Below the pieces are notes generated by a model. That model saw only the letters and a list, made by a program, of their open reading frames with translations, was not told the DNA's origin and did no database searches. 64,000 bases of DNA from Shinisaurus crocodilurus (Eukaryota; Chordata; Lepidosauria; Squamata; Shinisauridae). Below, piece by piece: positions 40,979 to 52,404 of this stretch (the first letter of the stretch is position 1; the number at the start of each line of letters is the position of its first letter). The DNA is taken from the NCBI GenBank assembly GCA_021292165.1, contig CM037879.1, forward strand, positions 39,524,339 through 39,588,338. Direction: 5' to 3'. A program made the translations under genes and the position numbers.

Positions 40979-41380
40979 AAGAACATAAGAAGAGCCATGC
41001 AGGCTCAGAGCTGTCAACCTACCTTGTCCAATGTTCTGCCCCACAGTGGCCAACCAGAAGTGCGTGGGCAGTCCACATGCAGGGCACGAGCACAATAACC
41101 CCTTTCTACTTGTGTTCTCCAGCAACTGGTATGGAAAGGCACACAGTTTCCAATAAGAGAGGTAATATGTACTCATCAGGACTAGTAGCCCCTGATAGCC
41201 TGATCCTCCATATCAGGGCTCGCCAACCTTGGGTCCCCAGATGTTGCTGGCCTACAGCTCCCAGCATACCCAGCCAGCATGACTAATGGCAAGGGATTCT
41301 GGGAGCTGTAGTCCAGCAACATCTGGGGACCCAAGGTTGGAGAGCCCTGCTCCATATTATCTTGCTGCAGTCCTTACAAT
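40979..41380 (+). repeat. Family A fragment hosting a foldback MITE
   Basis: AAGAACATAAGAAGAGCCATGC .. CCCCACAGTGGCCAACCAG .. CTCCAGCAACTGGTATGG .. AGTAGCCCCTGATAGCC, then the MITE at 41214-41349. Confidence 0.7.
41214..41349. mobile_element. Foldback hAT MITE, 136 bp (copy 2), perfect TSD
   Basis: The same length and nearly the same sequence as 24515-24650; TSD CTCCATAT at 41206-41213 and 41350-41357, all 8 bases. Confidence 0.93.
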
Positions 41381-41470
41381 AGCTCTGTAAGGTAGGTCAG
41401 TAATATTCTTCCCCATGTTGCAAATGGGAGGAGGGGTTTTACTGTAAATAGTGAGTGACTTGTTTAAAGC

Positions 41471-41902
41471 CAGGGGCAGTGCTAGGTACTGAAAAGATCC
41501 GAGGCCCAGGCCCATAGGATGCACACGCACCAAAAAAAATGCACAATTTTTCATATGCTAATTTACACATGCTCTAAAGTCTGTAAAGGACCCTGTCTCC
41601 TAAGGACACCTCTATTTGTAAAAAGGGATGTATGGACAGGCATTTAATCTCAGACAAAAAAAAAAACCTTAGGCAGAAATATTCAAGGGGGGGCAGCAGA
41701 AGGTGAAGCACATGCAAGCAAAAAGCCAGGTAATCCAGGGGGATCAGATGCTGCAGAGATCATCAGGACCCCTGGACCTTTATTTCAGCAAGTGCCCCTG
41801 GACAGCAGGGTGGTGGGGCAGATGGCCTCCCAGAGATTCGGGGCTCCAAATGAAAGATTCGGGGCTCCAGCTGTAGTGGGCCGTCCCCTAATACCGCCTT
41901 TG
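41471..41902. mobile_element. hAT-type MITE family H1, copy 3
   Basis: 432 bp; ends CAGGGGCAGTGCTAGG and CTAATACCGCCTTTG; TSD TTTAAAGC / TTTAAGGC (41463-41470, 41903-41910), 7 of 8. Confidence 0.88.
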
Positions 41903-42185
41903 TTTAAGGCCATATAATGAGATCAGAATCTTTGACAGATAGCTCTGGAACAAGGGGACTTTGGCTGACAGAAAGACCTAAAGAACTGCAGAGAACCACA
42001 CAGTGTTTATAACAGGGAGCAATCCAGCAGTCATTTTTGCCAAGTTTCATTATCATTGCCATCTGGATTTGTTACTTCCTGCATTGGCATCCCACCAAAA
42101 GCAGTCGTGTGTCAGTTGAAACAGCTCTGTCAACGGCTCCTGAAGCTTCCATTCCCTTAATATTCTCTCCCTCCCATTCACAATG

Positions 42186-42252
42186 TGTGTGGGGTGTGTG
42201 TGTGTGCGCGCACGCGTGCATGCATGTGCGCCCACGCGGGTGCATGCGCGTT
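42186..42252. repeat. Alternating purine-pyrimidine (TG/CG)n tract
   Basis: GTGTGTGTGTGCGCGCACGCG followed by TGCATGCATGTGCGCC.. ; a good Z-DNA former. Confidence 0.8.
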
Positions 42253-42555
42253 TTAAAAAATAATTCTTAAAAGCAGACCCATCTATAGCTGCAGAAGATT
42301 AAATTAAAACTTTTTGACCTATTCTTCCTGGCTAGTGCCATGCTCACAGGTCGTACATCACTGGAGGCATGACAGTCTCATGATACATGGTTCCAAGAGC
42401 ACCAGCAAAGGAGAATGGGAATGCAGGATCCCACAGCTTTAAATTTATGATCCTGAAACTTCTAAAAAGTAACAAATCACCTTACAGATTATGAAGAGGG
42501 AAGAAGAGAGTAGGAAGTTTAGGAACTCTTTAGAGATCAAGTGATGGCTCTGCAG

Positions 42556-42676
42556 CAGCCTTCCCCAACCTGGTGCCCTCCAGATGTGTTAGACTACAAC
42601 TCCCATAACCCCCTGCTTGGGGATTATGGGAGACGTAGTTCAACACATCCAGCGGGCACCAGATTGGGGAAAGCTT
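42556..42676. mobile_element. hAT foldback MITE, decayed
   Basis: CAGCCTTCCCCAACCTGGTG .. and .. CACCAGATTGGGGAAAGCT pair; middle AACTCCCATAA..TTATGGGAG. No clear TSD. Confidence 0.7.
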
Positions 42677-42828
42677 TTCCACACAATTTGATCACAGCAT
42701 AACCACTTTCATTTCACAAGGGCGTCCTTTTCTGTGTTTAAATGGATTTTGCCAGGATTGTGCCCACCCCATATTTTTCCCCAAAGAAGGAAAAAACAGG
42801 CATGATGCAGCCAAATGAAATACTTTTA

Positions 42829-42962
42829 GGGTGCAATCCTGTGCATGTTTAGGCAGAACAAAGTCCTAGAACTCCCAGCATTCCCCCACCCAGCACTGCT
42901 GGCTGGAGAATGCTGGGAGTTGGTGGACTTTTCTCTGTCTAAATATGCACAGGATTGCGCCC
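42829..42962. mobile_element. Harbinger-type foldback MITE, 134 bp, TTA TSD
   Basis: Ends GGGTGCAATCCTGTGCATG and CATGCACAGGATTGCGCCC-like; TTA at 42826-42828 and 42963-42965. Confidence 0.85.
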
Positions 42963-43306
42963 TTAAATACTCGCTGATTACAATGATAGAGATGTAAAAG
43001 CTTACACTGAAATCTCCCACTGAAATCAATGGAACATGGAAAAAGCCAGTCCAGAGTGAAATAAAGCCCTGGAATTGCAGAGCTGAAGGGAAGCACGCTC
43101 TGGCCTCTGCCATTGGCTGGCAGACCAAGGGCCATTGGGAGTTTGCACCCGGGCCCCTTGCCTCCCAGAAAGAACATAATGGAAAAGGGAAGACCTCATC
43201 CATCAGCCAGGGAAGAGGCACCCACAGGGAGCTTGGTTCACCCTCTCTGCCAGAAAGGGCTTGACTTGACTCTGGGGGCTTTTCTACATGAGGCATTTAT
43301 CTAACA

Positions 43307-43479
43307 TAGATTTCATAGATCATAGAGTTGGAAGGGGCCTACAAGGCCATCGAGTCCAACCCCCTGCTCAATGCAGGAAACTGGAGGAGGGGTCTCCCAT
43401 CCAAGTAATAACCAGGCTGCTTGACCCTGCTTAGCTTTCCACACTCGGACAAGCTGAGCCAGCATGAGCCACAGGCCTG
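43307..43479 (-). mobile_element. 5S-rRNA-derived SINE, full copy
   Basis: Tail TTCATAGATCATAGAGTTGG; 5S core GTCTCCCATCCAAGTAATAACC and GACCCTGCTTAGCTTTCC; head GAGCCAGCATGAGCCACAGG. Confidence 0.9.
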
Positions 43480-43484
43480 TTCTC

Positions 43485-44300
43485 ATGCGCTTGTCATTCC
43501 CTTTTCATAGTTTACAGGTTCTTTACAGATGATGTCCTGACCCTTCAGTTTTGCTTCTGTGTCTAACCTGCACTTTTGCTGAGGGTTGTTTTTTTTTTTT
43601 TTTTAGAGCAGGGAAAATGCGGCATTTTAATTGTGAAAGCAAAAGAAAATGCGATTTCCTCTTGTGTATTTGCACTATTCCACTATACCGCAGTGCCACC
43701 ACAGGTTATGCAGCAGCAGAAAAGCAGGAAAGGAAACTCTCCTTTTGTAGTGCTTGGATCTCAATTCTGCAATGAAACAGGAAGTAGATACAGACGATTA
43801 ACAGCCTTGAGTAGAATAGCTCTAACTGCCAATTACCCTGGGTCTGCAAAAACAAGGGCTGCTGGATTGACTGCAGCACTTCTAACCAGTGGTGTAGTGG
43901 TAGATGTTGAAGTTCAAGTGCTCATCCTTATGTTGCCCATAGCCACGTCTCCAAGGAGAGTCCAAACTCTCCATGTTGATCCATATCAACAAACCAGTTC
44001 TAGCAGTCTTCGGGCTTCTCTACACAAGGCATTTATTGTGTGCTCGTGATTCCTCAGTCATGGTAGTTTGTGGGTGCTTTATATGATGTCATCCTCCTCC
44101 AGGTCCTCTCCCATTCTTTCCATGCATTTCCACGCCGTTTCTTAAATCAAGGAAAGTGAGGTATTATCTGGATATTGGAAGAACTCATACAAATGAAACA
44201 GCAGAATCAGCCAAGTTGAGCCAACCCCACAGGCCTTCTTAAAGAGCCTGTTTTTTTATCTGATAGGCTCCTTGGGGATGGTACTCCACAGGGGTGGTCC
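43485..44300. other. No gene; poly-T at ~43588-43605
   Basis: The 157-aa frame at 43576-44049 begins in the poly-T run and has no motif. Confidence 0.45.
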
Positions 44301-44306
44301 ATTACT

Positions 44307-44600
44307 AAGAACATAAGAAGAGCCCTGCCAGATAAGACCAAGGGCCCATCTAGCCCAGCATTCTGTCCACACTGTGGCCAACCAGCTGCCCATGGGATCC
44401 CACAAGCAGGACATGACTGCAACAGCACCCTCCCGCCCATGTTCCCCAGCAACTTGTGTACATAGGCATACTGCCTCTGATACTGGAGGTAGCATATAGC
44501 CAATCAGAACTAGTAGCCATTGATAGCCTTATCCTCCGTGAATTTGTCCAATCCCCTTTTAAAGCCCTCCAAATTGGTGGCCATCACTATATCTTACATA
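44307..44600 (+). repeat. Family A copy
   Basis: AAGAACATAAGAAGAGCC .. GCCCATCTAGCCCAGCATTC .. GTTCCCCAGCAACTTGTGTA .. GATACTGGAGGTAGCATATAG .. AATTTGTCCAATCCCCTTTT; the best-preserved copy for defining the consensus. Confidence 0.8.
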
Positions 44601-45735
44601 CTGGAAAGGCCCCACCTCCTACTAGCCACCCGCCAAACTGCATTTGTGTGGGGCACACAGAGCAGTACCTCAGATATTGAATGGAGTGTTTGAGGAGCTA
44701 TGTAGAGGAGAAGGTGGTCCTTGAGGTTTTGTGTTCATCATCATAGTCTTGGGGACCACCTGAAAACTCATCAGGAACCAAAGGTGGTCCAACGACCATC
44801 ATTTTAAGATTCACTGCTGTGACTTTGTAAGCGCTTGCATGTTGTGAAACTTGCAATGCATACAATCTTATTTAATCAATGTATAAACAGACAAAATTCT
44901 TGCTGAAATCAGCATTAAGTTTCACGGACTGCTTGGCCGCAGGCAAGATCAGGAGGACTTTTTCAAATAGTGAATTGACATAATAAACTGCACACCAGAG
45001 CTTTGTTCATGTCCAACTTTCCTTACAGGCTCTGTCAAAATAAACAGACACATTCGTAATGATGATGAATGCCCACCAAAGGCTACAATAATGTGTAAGT
45101 TTCTAATTTGTTTTTCAATCCCGCAATTTGATGTGGAAGGAAGGCTGTGTGTACGCGCCTGTGTGGCTCTCAAACATCATAAAACTCATACTCAAATATT
45201 TACAGCGTGTTTATACTCACGAGTTCACCTCTGAACAAATTGTTTGACCTTATTTGCAAATGTGTCGCAAGAGCTCACAATGACGAATGATCTTTCGGGG
45301 GCAATCACAGCACAGAAGTGAAACTGAAGCTCGACTGCTGCGCCCGTGCACCCTATCAAAGGGTGCCGGCATCGTTGAGATGCAAGTTTGAGTGCAGCCA
45401 ACATGACACATCCAGAGATGGAGACGCAGGACAGTCCCATTTTAACCTTTGGGAGAACAGCACGCACTTTATGGGTCATTTTGCTTGGTCCATGTTGATG
45501 ACATGCCAACGTGGAGTGCCTGAGCGGTTGACGTTACCCAGTTGCTGAAACCACATAATTAATGTGCATTTGGGGTTGCAATAACAAACAGTTCTGATGT
45601 GTATGCACTACAGGCACTTCAGTTCTCCTCCTAAATAAACAGATCCCACCCGAAATCATTTCTTTGTAAAGGTTTGCATTTGAGAGGATTGAACATGCTC
45701 AGCTTTCCAAAGTCTGTGCACTCCAAAACACTGCA
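44601..45735. other. No gene or recognised repeat
   Basis: Nothing supportable. Confidence 0.45.
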
Positions 45736-45737
45736 AA

Positions 45738-46070
45738 TCTTCATATTCTATTGTATTTTGATTCTTTTTTCTTTTCTATTTTAATTCTTTTTTTCTTTTG
45801 CATTTTGATTCCTTTTGCATTTTGATTCCTTTTTTCTTTCCTGTTCACCGCTTGGGTGTGTTTGGTTTTTTTTAAAAAAAAAATAGAGAGCAGTGTATAG
45901 ATTTGGTAAATAATAAATAATAAATGGCTCCTTCCAACTCTATGATCTATGAAATCTATGAAATATTTAGAATCATAGATTTGGAAGGGACCTCGAAGAC
46001 CCTGTACTCCAGTGTTCTCCAACCTTGGGTCCCCAGATGTTTTTGGCCTACAACTCCCAGCATGGGTCCA
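45738..46070. repeat. LINE tail, two opposed CR1-type tails and a MITE scrap
   Basis: 45738-45922: T-rich tandem (CATTTTGATTCCTTTTG) and AAATAATAAATAATAAATG. 45924-45962: plus-strand 5S-SINE/CR1 tail (CTCCTTCCAACTCTATGATC). 45968-46000: reversed CR1 tail (AATCATAGATTTGGAAGGGACC). 46012-46065: left half of a 136-bp-type MITE (TTCTCCAACCTTGGGTCCCC). Confidence 0.6.
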
Positions 46071-46399
46071 CCATTATTTGAAAAAAACAAAACAAAAACA
46101 AAAACCTCTCTCAAAAGCGTAACCTTCAGAGAAACAACAGCAAATGCGAAACAAATGTGTTCATGTTTCACAATAAGTGGTGTGTTGGAGCAAGCGAGGG
46201 CGGGGGTAGGAAGGAGGAATGAATCTCAAAGCAATAAAGGGGAGTCATGTACATTTGTCCATTCTTTCCTCATTCCTCCTCTCCTACCTCTCCTACCCTA
46301 AATCTGGCTTTCATTTGGACTCCAGAATGGTAACATATCCACTCCATTTGGAATCCACCAAATTCACACACAGAGAGACACATTTGTGTGGATGGCAAA

Positions 46400-46730
46400 T
46401 AAGTGAACACTTCCATTATGCTTAGCAGCTGGAAGGGGGGGTTCACTCAAGACTCCCCCACACTGAAAGAATGTGGTGGCCCCATTCCAAAGTCATGGGG
46501 CCACCACAGGGAATGCCTTCTCGTTTGTAAAATGCATAGTGCATATCTCCCACTCATGGTACTCGGAGAAGGGCCTCTTCTGAAGATCTTAGCGCATGGG
46601 CAGGGTAGTATGGGAGGAGGTGGTCTTTCAGGTATTTGGGCCCAAAGCCATTTAGGGCTCTAAAGACAATAACCAGCACCCTGAATAGGGTAGCAAATAT
46701 GGAACCAATGTAATTCCTTAAGAATTGATG
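46400..46730 (-). pseudogene. LINE (L2-group) RT C-terminal fragment
   Basis: Reversed it encodes a decayed version of the L2 C-terminus: GCTGGTTATTGTCTTTAGAG..GCCCTAAATGGCTTTGGGCC corresponds to the YKALNGLGP region, also seen intact at ~62560. Confidence 0.65.
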
Positions 46731-46732
46731 AT

Positions 46733-47885
46733 TTATTTATTTATTTATTTATAACCCGCCTTTTTCCCAGTACTGGGACTCAAGGTGGCTTTACAACTCA
46801 TTTCATCGCCGCCAGCTCCCTAGAAAACCAGGGTGCTGGTGTGGCTCCACTTGGTGAGAGAGAATGCTCAGGAGCAATTGTGTCCACCACCCTGGTCATT
46901 TCTCTGTTCCAGAGATCGGCCAGGTCTTTGACAGAATCACCTGTTGAGGCAACAGGAAAATCCCCAAGAGCCATCAGGAAACCATTTGGATCCATCAGCC
47001 TCCTGGGGTGGACGATCTAACCCTCTACCCCTGCAGAGGTTCTGAGCACCAGCAAGTCTAAACCGCACCAGGTAGTGATCTGTCCATGACAATGGAACTA
47101 CAGAGAGTTCCTCCACTCTCAGATCACTATCCAGCGCAGAACACGAGGTCCAGAGTGTGCCCAGCAACATGGGTGGGGCCAGATACCATTTGGGACAGAC
47201 CCATGGTTGTCATGATGAACATGAAGTCCTGAGCCACTCCTGACAGGGCAGACTCAGCATGGATGTTGAAATCCCCCAGCACAACAAGCCAAGGGGTCTC
47301 CAACCACAACCCCGAGACTACCCTGGCTGGCTCAGGAAGGGAGACTGTTGAGCAATGGGGTGGATGGTACACCAACAGAATCCCTGTTCTGTCCCACTTT
47401 CAAATATACACACTTGAACCCAGCAGACTGTGGGATGGGGCACCTGGTCAGGGGGAGAGAATCCCGATAGACAACTGCCACTCTGCCCCCCCCCCCCCAG
47501 GTCTTGCCTGCTGCTGGACAGAAAACCCTGCAGGGCAGAGCTGAGAGAGATGATTAACACACATACACACCCAACTTCATCCAACCAGGTCTCTGTAATG
47601 CAGGCCAGGTCGGCATGCTCATCCAGGATCAAGTCCTGGGTAGCAGTTGTTTTACCACTCACCGACTGGGCATTCATCAGCAGTAGTTTCAACCCAGGGG
47701 ATCTGTTGCTAGGGCCATCCAGGTTCTTTGAGTTGGGGGACAATGTAGGGACAGCCAGTACCCTATTGTTATACTTTCTCTTATTACAGCGTAATTGTCT
47801 CCCCACACCATATCTCCCTCTGCCCTGTGGTGGTCGCCCCCTGACTCCCGACACCTCCCCCTTTCTTTGAAAACCACATATTTCG
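46733..47885 (-). pseudogene. LINE with endonuclease but no reverse transcriptase
   Basis: On the minus strand, from 47854: LLLMNAQSVSGKT and ADLACITETWLDE (APE-type endonuclease start), WLVVLGDFNIHAES and HTLDLVF (central motifs), then SWTDHYLVRFRL (catalytic SDH-like motif with S changed to T). The linker APWFSRELAAMK that precedes RT follows, but at 46798 this passes at once into a 3' UTR-like end (AAAAAGGCGGGTTATAAATAAAT). The RT is missing. Two frame changes break the endonuclease. Confidence 0.8.
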
Positions 47886-47889
47886 TATT

Positions 47890-48305
47890 ACCCTCACATG
47901 ATATGGTACTTAATGCAAGCAGTCCTGCAGGCCCCAGCTTGAACAAGCCGTCTCTTCCCTCCTATCAAGCAGGGGGATAGGCCCTCGCCCTCATGTACTC
48001 CCAAAGTATTCTGAGTGACTGTTTCATGGCCCAAGCAAAATCAGGTTTGGGAAAGGTCAACGGAAGACAGATGCCATTATATGGTGTTGTGATGAGACAT
48101 ACCATTCTATTGTGCAAAAGAAAGAGATGGCCACTCAAGTCCTTTGTACAATTAAAAAGCTGAAGATGCTGTTTAACAGACATTGATGGCCAATGTTGTC
48201 GGGGCTAGAAATGAGTGTCACACCTACCTGCCAGGGGGACCTAACTAAACATTACATATTCAAAGAGATTTTTTGGTATTTTTAAACCAAACCTGACACC
48301 TGCTT
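47890..48305. other. No gene or recognised repeat
   Basis: Nothing supportable. Confidence 0.4.
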
Positions 48306-48307
48306 TC

Positions 48308-48562
48308 TCTAAGGTAAAGCAGCTATGGGAAGGGTGTGCATGTAATGCTTTCCCCACCATTCCAGTATCAGAGGCACTATGCCTATGTTCAGGAGTTGCT
48401 GGGGAACATGGGCGGGAGGGTGCTGCTGCACTCGTGTCCTGCTTGTGGGTTTTCTGTGGGCAGCTGCTTGGCCACTGTGTGAACAGAATGCTGGACTAGA
48501 GGGATCCTTGGTCTGATCCAGCAGGGCTCTTCTGATGTTCTTATGTTCTATGTTCTTATTTC
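48308..48562 (-). repeat. Family A copy
   Basis: Reversed: AACATAAGAACATCAGAAGAGCC .. GATCCCTCTAGTCCAGCATTC .. CATGTTCCCCAGCAACTCC .. GATACTGGAATGG. Confidence 0.75.
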
Positions 48563-48640
48563 GTCTCTCCTCCAAATTGCAGTTGCTTTTTCTTCCATTC
48601 ATTCCAAATCCATATTGTACTGGCAAATGACTAGTTAGAC

Positions 48641-48935
48641 CAACCTTCCCCAAGTAGGTGCCCTCCAGATCTGTTGTATCACAACTCTCATCATCCCAGT
48701 CAACATGCTGGGTGGGGATGATGGGAGTTGTAGTATGACACATCTGGGGCAGTCCAGTTGCACGAGGATGAGTTAAGACCTTGATATAAACAAGGGGTTT
48801 GATCCAGACTTATTCATAGAGTAGACCCACTGCAATTAATGAGACATAAGTTAGTTGTGACTAACTCAAATCCCATTGGTTTTCAATGCATCTATGCTAG
48901 GTATGACTAAGTCTAGATCCAACCCAAGGATTTTG
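48641..48935. repeat. hAT foldback MITE, then a second foldback element
   Basis: 48641-48758: CAACCTTCCCCAAGTAGGTG .. ATGATGGGAGTTGTAG, family of 50718-50853. 48796-48929: GGGTTTGATCCAGACTTATTC .. GACTAAGTCTAGATCCAACCC, TIR about 25 bp, flanked by AAG on both sides; the related half at 30.73-30.8 kb shares GTTGGATCCAGACTTAGTC. Confidence 0.65.
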
Positions 48936-48964
48936 CTGGAGGTGGGGCGGGCAGGAAAAAAGAG

Positions 48965-49440
48965 TTTTGAGTATTTTTATTTATTTCATATATATGCCTT
49001 TTTAACCTGCCTTCGTGTGACAAACACACTCTGGGCAGCTTACAGAGCAAAATATACTTCCCACATCTGTAAAAACACAAACATAATAGCAACAGCAGTA
49101 TGATAATTGGACAGTATGATAATCCCCATCAAATAGAGGGGATCTTCGAATGGAGGACTGTCCTCTGTGAAGCAGGATATATGGGCACCCTACTGTTTCT
49201 GCTTGCCTTGCCCCAGTCTTCAGCCCCAGGACCAAAGGACTTTAAAATGTATCTTTGCATCTAACATGCAGGCTTTTCTAAATGCAAATTGCATCAGCTG
49301 GCAGGTGGGCGGGAAATAATTAACAGGATTAGAGCGGGCCTGGCAAGGGAGTGTAACCTTTTTTGTGGTTCTGAGGAAAATTCCTCTTTTGAAGCTGGTA
49401 TTTGCTTTGGTGGAAAATCCCACATTGAAGCAAATGGTGG
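48965..49440. repeat. LINE 3' tail (-), family F scrap, partial foldback
   Basis: 48965-49085 reversed ends in a LINE-like tail (CTCTGGGCAGCTTACAGAGC). 49125-49195: CAAATAGAGGGGATC..GGAGGACTGTCCTCTG (family F). 49225-49440: AAATGCAAATTGCATCAGCTGG .. TTAACAGGATTAGAG (foldback of 25970-26290). Confidence 0.55.
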
Positions 49441-50190
49441 ATTTCTCTGTGCAGGCTGCCCACCCCAGACATTCCTATTAGGTACTATGATGATGAAGAT
49501 TCATAGTTTCTTCAATTACTTTAGTTCAAGCTTCCTATTTTACCATCTAGCTGAACAAATCTACTTGAACCAGCATTATGTTTGATGCCTATTTTTCATT
49601 AAGATTTTTTTTTTTTTAAAAGGAAGTCTCCACCGATAGTGGCACCAATAACACATATTGGAAGCAGACTGCTTTTTGACACAAATGACTGTGATAAAAA
49701 GCCGTACCTCTGCGCAGGCCGCATTTGGAATCTGCATGGCGAACAATGAAATGTATATCTTATCTCCTATGGCCCTTTCCATGGCTTCAGAATATCTGAC
49801 AGCCGAGCCAAAGTGAATATGTACTTTGCACGATAAGGGCTACATATGTGGCATGTACACTGCACACTGTCTGCATTTGAGAATGCATCGTTTCCTGTCT
49901 AATGATACAAGACAGGTTTGTTCTGACATATGTTTCCAGTTCAGTTATGCTGGATAGAAAGTTCAAGGTGTATCAAGTTTTGATTTAGGACTCAATGTCA
50001 TCAAAAGTTATTTTCGAGGAATAGAACAGACTCCCAATTTATTCCCCCCACCCCAATGGCAATGGGACAAGTTACGATTGGTTGTGGACCTTTAGGAGAA
50101 CTGATATTGACATTCTAAGCTGTTACTGCTCGGATAGACTGCTCCTGCTAGAAGCTGTTGTACGATACATTTGAATGTGCTCGATTGTGT
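49441..50190. other. No gene or recognised repeat
   Basis: A repeat-poor AT-rich stretch. Confidence 0.45.
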
Positions 50191-50192
50191 GT

Positions 50193-50700
50193 TAGGCCAT
50201 CTTTCTCCAATGTGGTAACCTCAAAATGTTTTGGACTACAACTTCCATCAGCCCTAGCCAGCATAGCCAATCATCTAACACAGACTTCTCTAACATGGTG
50301 GCCACAGGGCCAATGACACATTTCTGGTGTGCCACTCTGCCTCAGGAGCTTCTTTCATTAAGCAAGCAAATATCTGGTTTTTCATCTATCATCTTCAAAG
50401 ACATGTTTTATCCAGGGCTGGCCCTGCCATGAGGCAGGGTGAATCCTCCACCTCGGGCGGCAGATCCAGGGCCCCTCCCCCACCACTAGAGGGCCTTCCG
50501 CCTTGCTCCAAGGACAGTCTCCATGGCTTCCTTGTCTTCAATGCCTTGCTCTGAGAATGGACTCCTTGGAGCGAGGCATGTGGGAAAGAGGAGGTGCGGC
50601 AGTGGAGAAGTGAGGAGAAGGAAGAGGGGCGGTGGAGAGGGGGTGAATGGGTGGCAGGGTGGCACATGTCCTTCTGCCTCAGGCTGCTAAAGCATACCGA
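50193..50700. mobile_element. hAT MITE half and hAT GGGCTGGCCC relic
   Basis: 50193-50275 is the left half of the CAGCCTTCCCC family. 50415-50700 starts CAGGGCTGGCCCTGCCATGAGGCAGGGTGAAT and ends GCCTCAGGCTGC, the family of 31288-31500. Confidence 0.55.
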
Positions 50701-50717
50701 AAAGAAAACATGTCATT

Positions 50718-50853
50718 CAGCCTTCCCCAACCTGGTGCCCTCCAAACATTTTGGATTACAACTCCCAGCATTCTTGACCATTGGCCAGGCTGGCTGAGGC
50801 TGATGGGAGTTGAAGTCCAAAACATCTGGAGGACACCAGGTTGGGGAAGGCTG
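50718..50853. mobile_element. hAT foldback MITE, 136 bp, TSD present
   Basis: Arms CAGCCTTCCCCAACCTGGTG and CACCAGGTTGGGGAAGGCTG are exact complements. TSD ATGTCATT / ATGTAATT (50710-50717, 50854-50861), 7 of 8. This is the type copy of the family in this window. Confidence 0.9.
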
Positions 50854-50859
50854 ATGTAA

Positions 50860-51700
50860 TTTAACATGACAGTAATAACTATCAGTCAGTACAGTTCATG
50901 ACTTTTATTTATTAATATATTATACCCCACAGGAAGCTGCCGTACGCTAGATCAGATCATTTCCCCATCTAGCCCAGTATTAGTCCTCTTCAGGTGTTAT
51001 GCTTGATGTGATTCCAGTTGCTCCCCCAAATATCTTTTGACGCTGAACTTGCATCCTACCTAGGTCTGTGTCCATGGGAAGTGCCCTATCGCCCCACCGG
51101 TTACACTGCCCTTAGTATGTCTTGATAGTATCAGTTTGCATTCCTCCATCCTTGTAATATTGATCTCGGGACTCTTGCGTTTTAATATGCATACACATGG
51201 AAATTTTAGAGGGAAATGTAATATCAGATAAAGCTTTCCAGGTTCCCTGTCTGGCACTATTTTACATTTTATTAGACTCTGCAACTTTTATTCCTAATGA
51301 GTTATGCTTGGAAATGCTTGAAAAATGTTCACCTTTTAGTTTGAAAAGCTTCAGTTCTATAAATCCCATCCTTCTCTTGTAGAAAGGCACAATCCATTTC
51401 TTGTTCCCACCATTCTATTGATCCAAGGTCAGCTAGAGTTTTATTTGGACCTGAGCATTCTGGGCAGGAAATGTAAAATAGCTGAGCCAGATTCTAATCT
51501 TAAAGGGACTTGCTTAGGGGAGGGGAAACAATGATTCCATACTATCCATAGGTAGGTTCCACCCTGGTCTGATCACTAACATTGCCTTCTGGATATCAAG
51601 ATGTCATGAAGGAGTGACTCTTCAGTGAGAGTAGCTAACAAGCTTTCAGGCATCACAAATCACCCTTTCTGCATGAACTTCAGGCTTCTGGTCCTCCTAG
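50860..51700. other. No gene; SINE remnant near 50935-51000
   Basis: CAGGAAGCTGCCGTACGCTAGATCAGATCATT resembles the reversed 3' end of the tRNA-type SINE. The rest is unassigned. Confidence 0.45.
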
Positions 51701-51701
51701 T

Positions 51702-52040
51702 CTAGTATCAGAGGCAGTATGCCTATGTACACCAGTTGCTGAGGAACATGGGTAGATCTAATGCGTCAAAAAACAGGGATGGCTGACAATGAAACCAACT
51801 ACCTAGGGAGGTAGTGGGCTTTCCCACACAGAGGGCATTCAAGGAGCAGCTGGACAGCCATCTGTCAGGGATGCTTTGACTTGGATTCCTGCATTGAGCA
51901 GGGGGTTGGACTCGATGGCCTTGTAGGCCCCTTCCAACTCTACGTATTCTGTGATTCTATGAGAGTGCTTTTGCATTCATTTCCTGCTTGTGGGATCCAC
52001 CAGGCAGCTGGTTGGCCCCTGTGTGAACAAAATGCTTGCC
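51702..52040 (-). repeat. Family A fragment split by a CR1 3' end
   Basis: Left AGTATCAGAGGCAGTATGCC .. GAGGAACATGGG; right AGAGTGCTTTTGCATTC..CCTGCTTGTGGG .. GTGTGAACAAAATGC. The CR1 3' end lies between. Confidence 0.7.
51759..51961 (+). mobile_element. CR1 LINE 3' end
   Basis: GGGAGGTAGTGGGCTTTCCC .. GGCATTCAAGGAGCAGCTGGAC .. CATCTGTCAGGGATGCTTTG .. CAGGGGGTTGGACTCGATGGCC .. TTCTGTGATTCTATGA is the classical CR1 3' end with its octamer-like tail. Its last ~75 bases are almost identical to the 5S-SINE tail. Confidence 0.9.
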
Positions 52041-52400
52041 CCTTCGTTCTCGTTCCCTTTGTTCGTTGCTCTCTCCATGCCATCATACAAACATACTGGT
52101 TATGTGGCTTCCTTTATTCTTTTCTTTTGCTCTAGACTTTTGCCATGCTTTCTGTGCTTAGAATAGTCGCCCCATTTGTCCTCTTAGTGTGAAATGAGGG
52201 CTAAACAGTTCATCAAATCACGCACAGCAGTGATTCCAATGGAGACATTCTTCTCCTTTTTAATCTCTCCCCCACCCCCAGGGTGTGTGGAATTTCAGGA
52301 TGGAAAACAGGAGAGGGAAAGCTTAACACATACCCCCAGAGCATCATGGTCCTGATCTGCATTGGGGCTGCACCATGCTTACACTGAAGTAATACGGGCA
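52041..52400. other. No gene or recognised repeat
   Basis: Nothing supportable. Confidence 0.4.
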
Positions 52401-52404
52401 TCCT

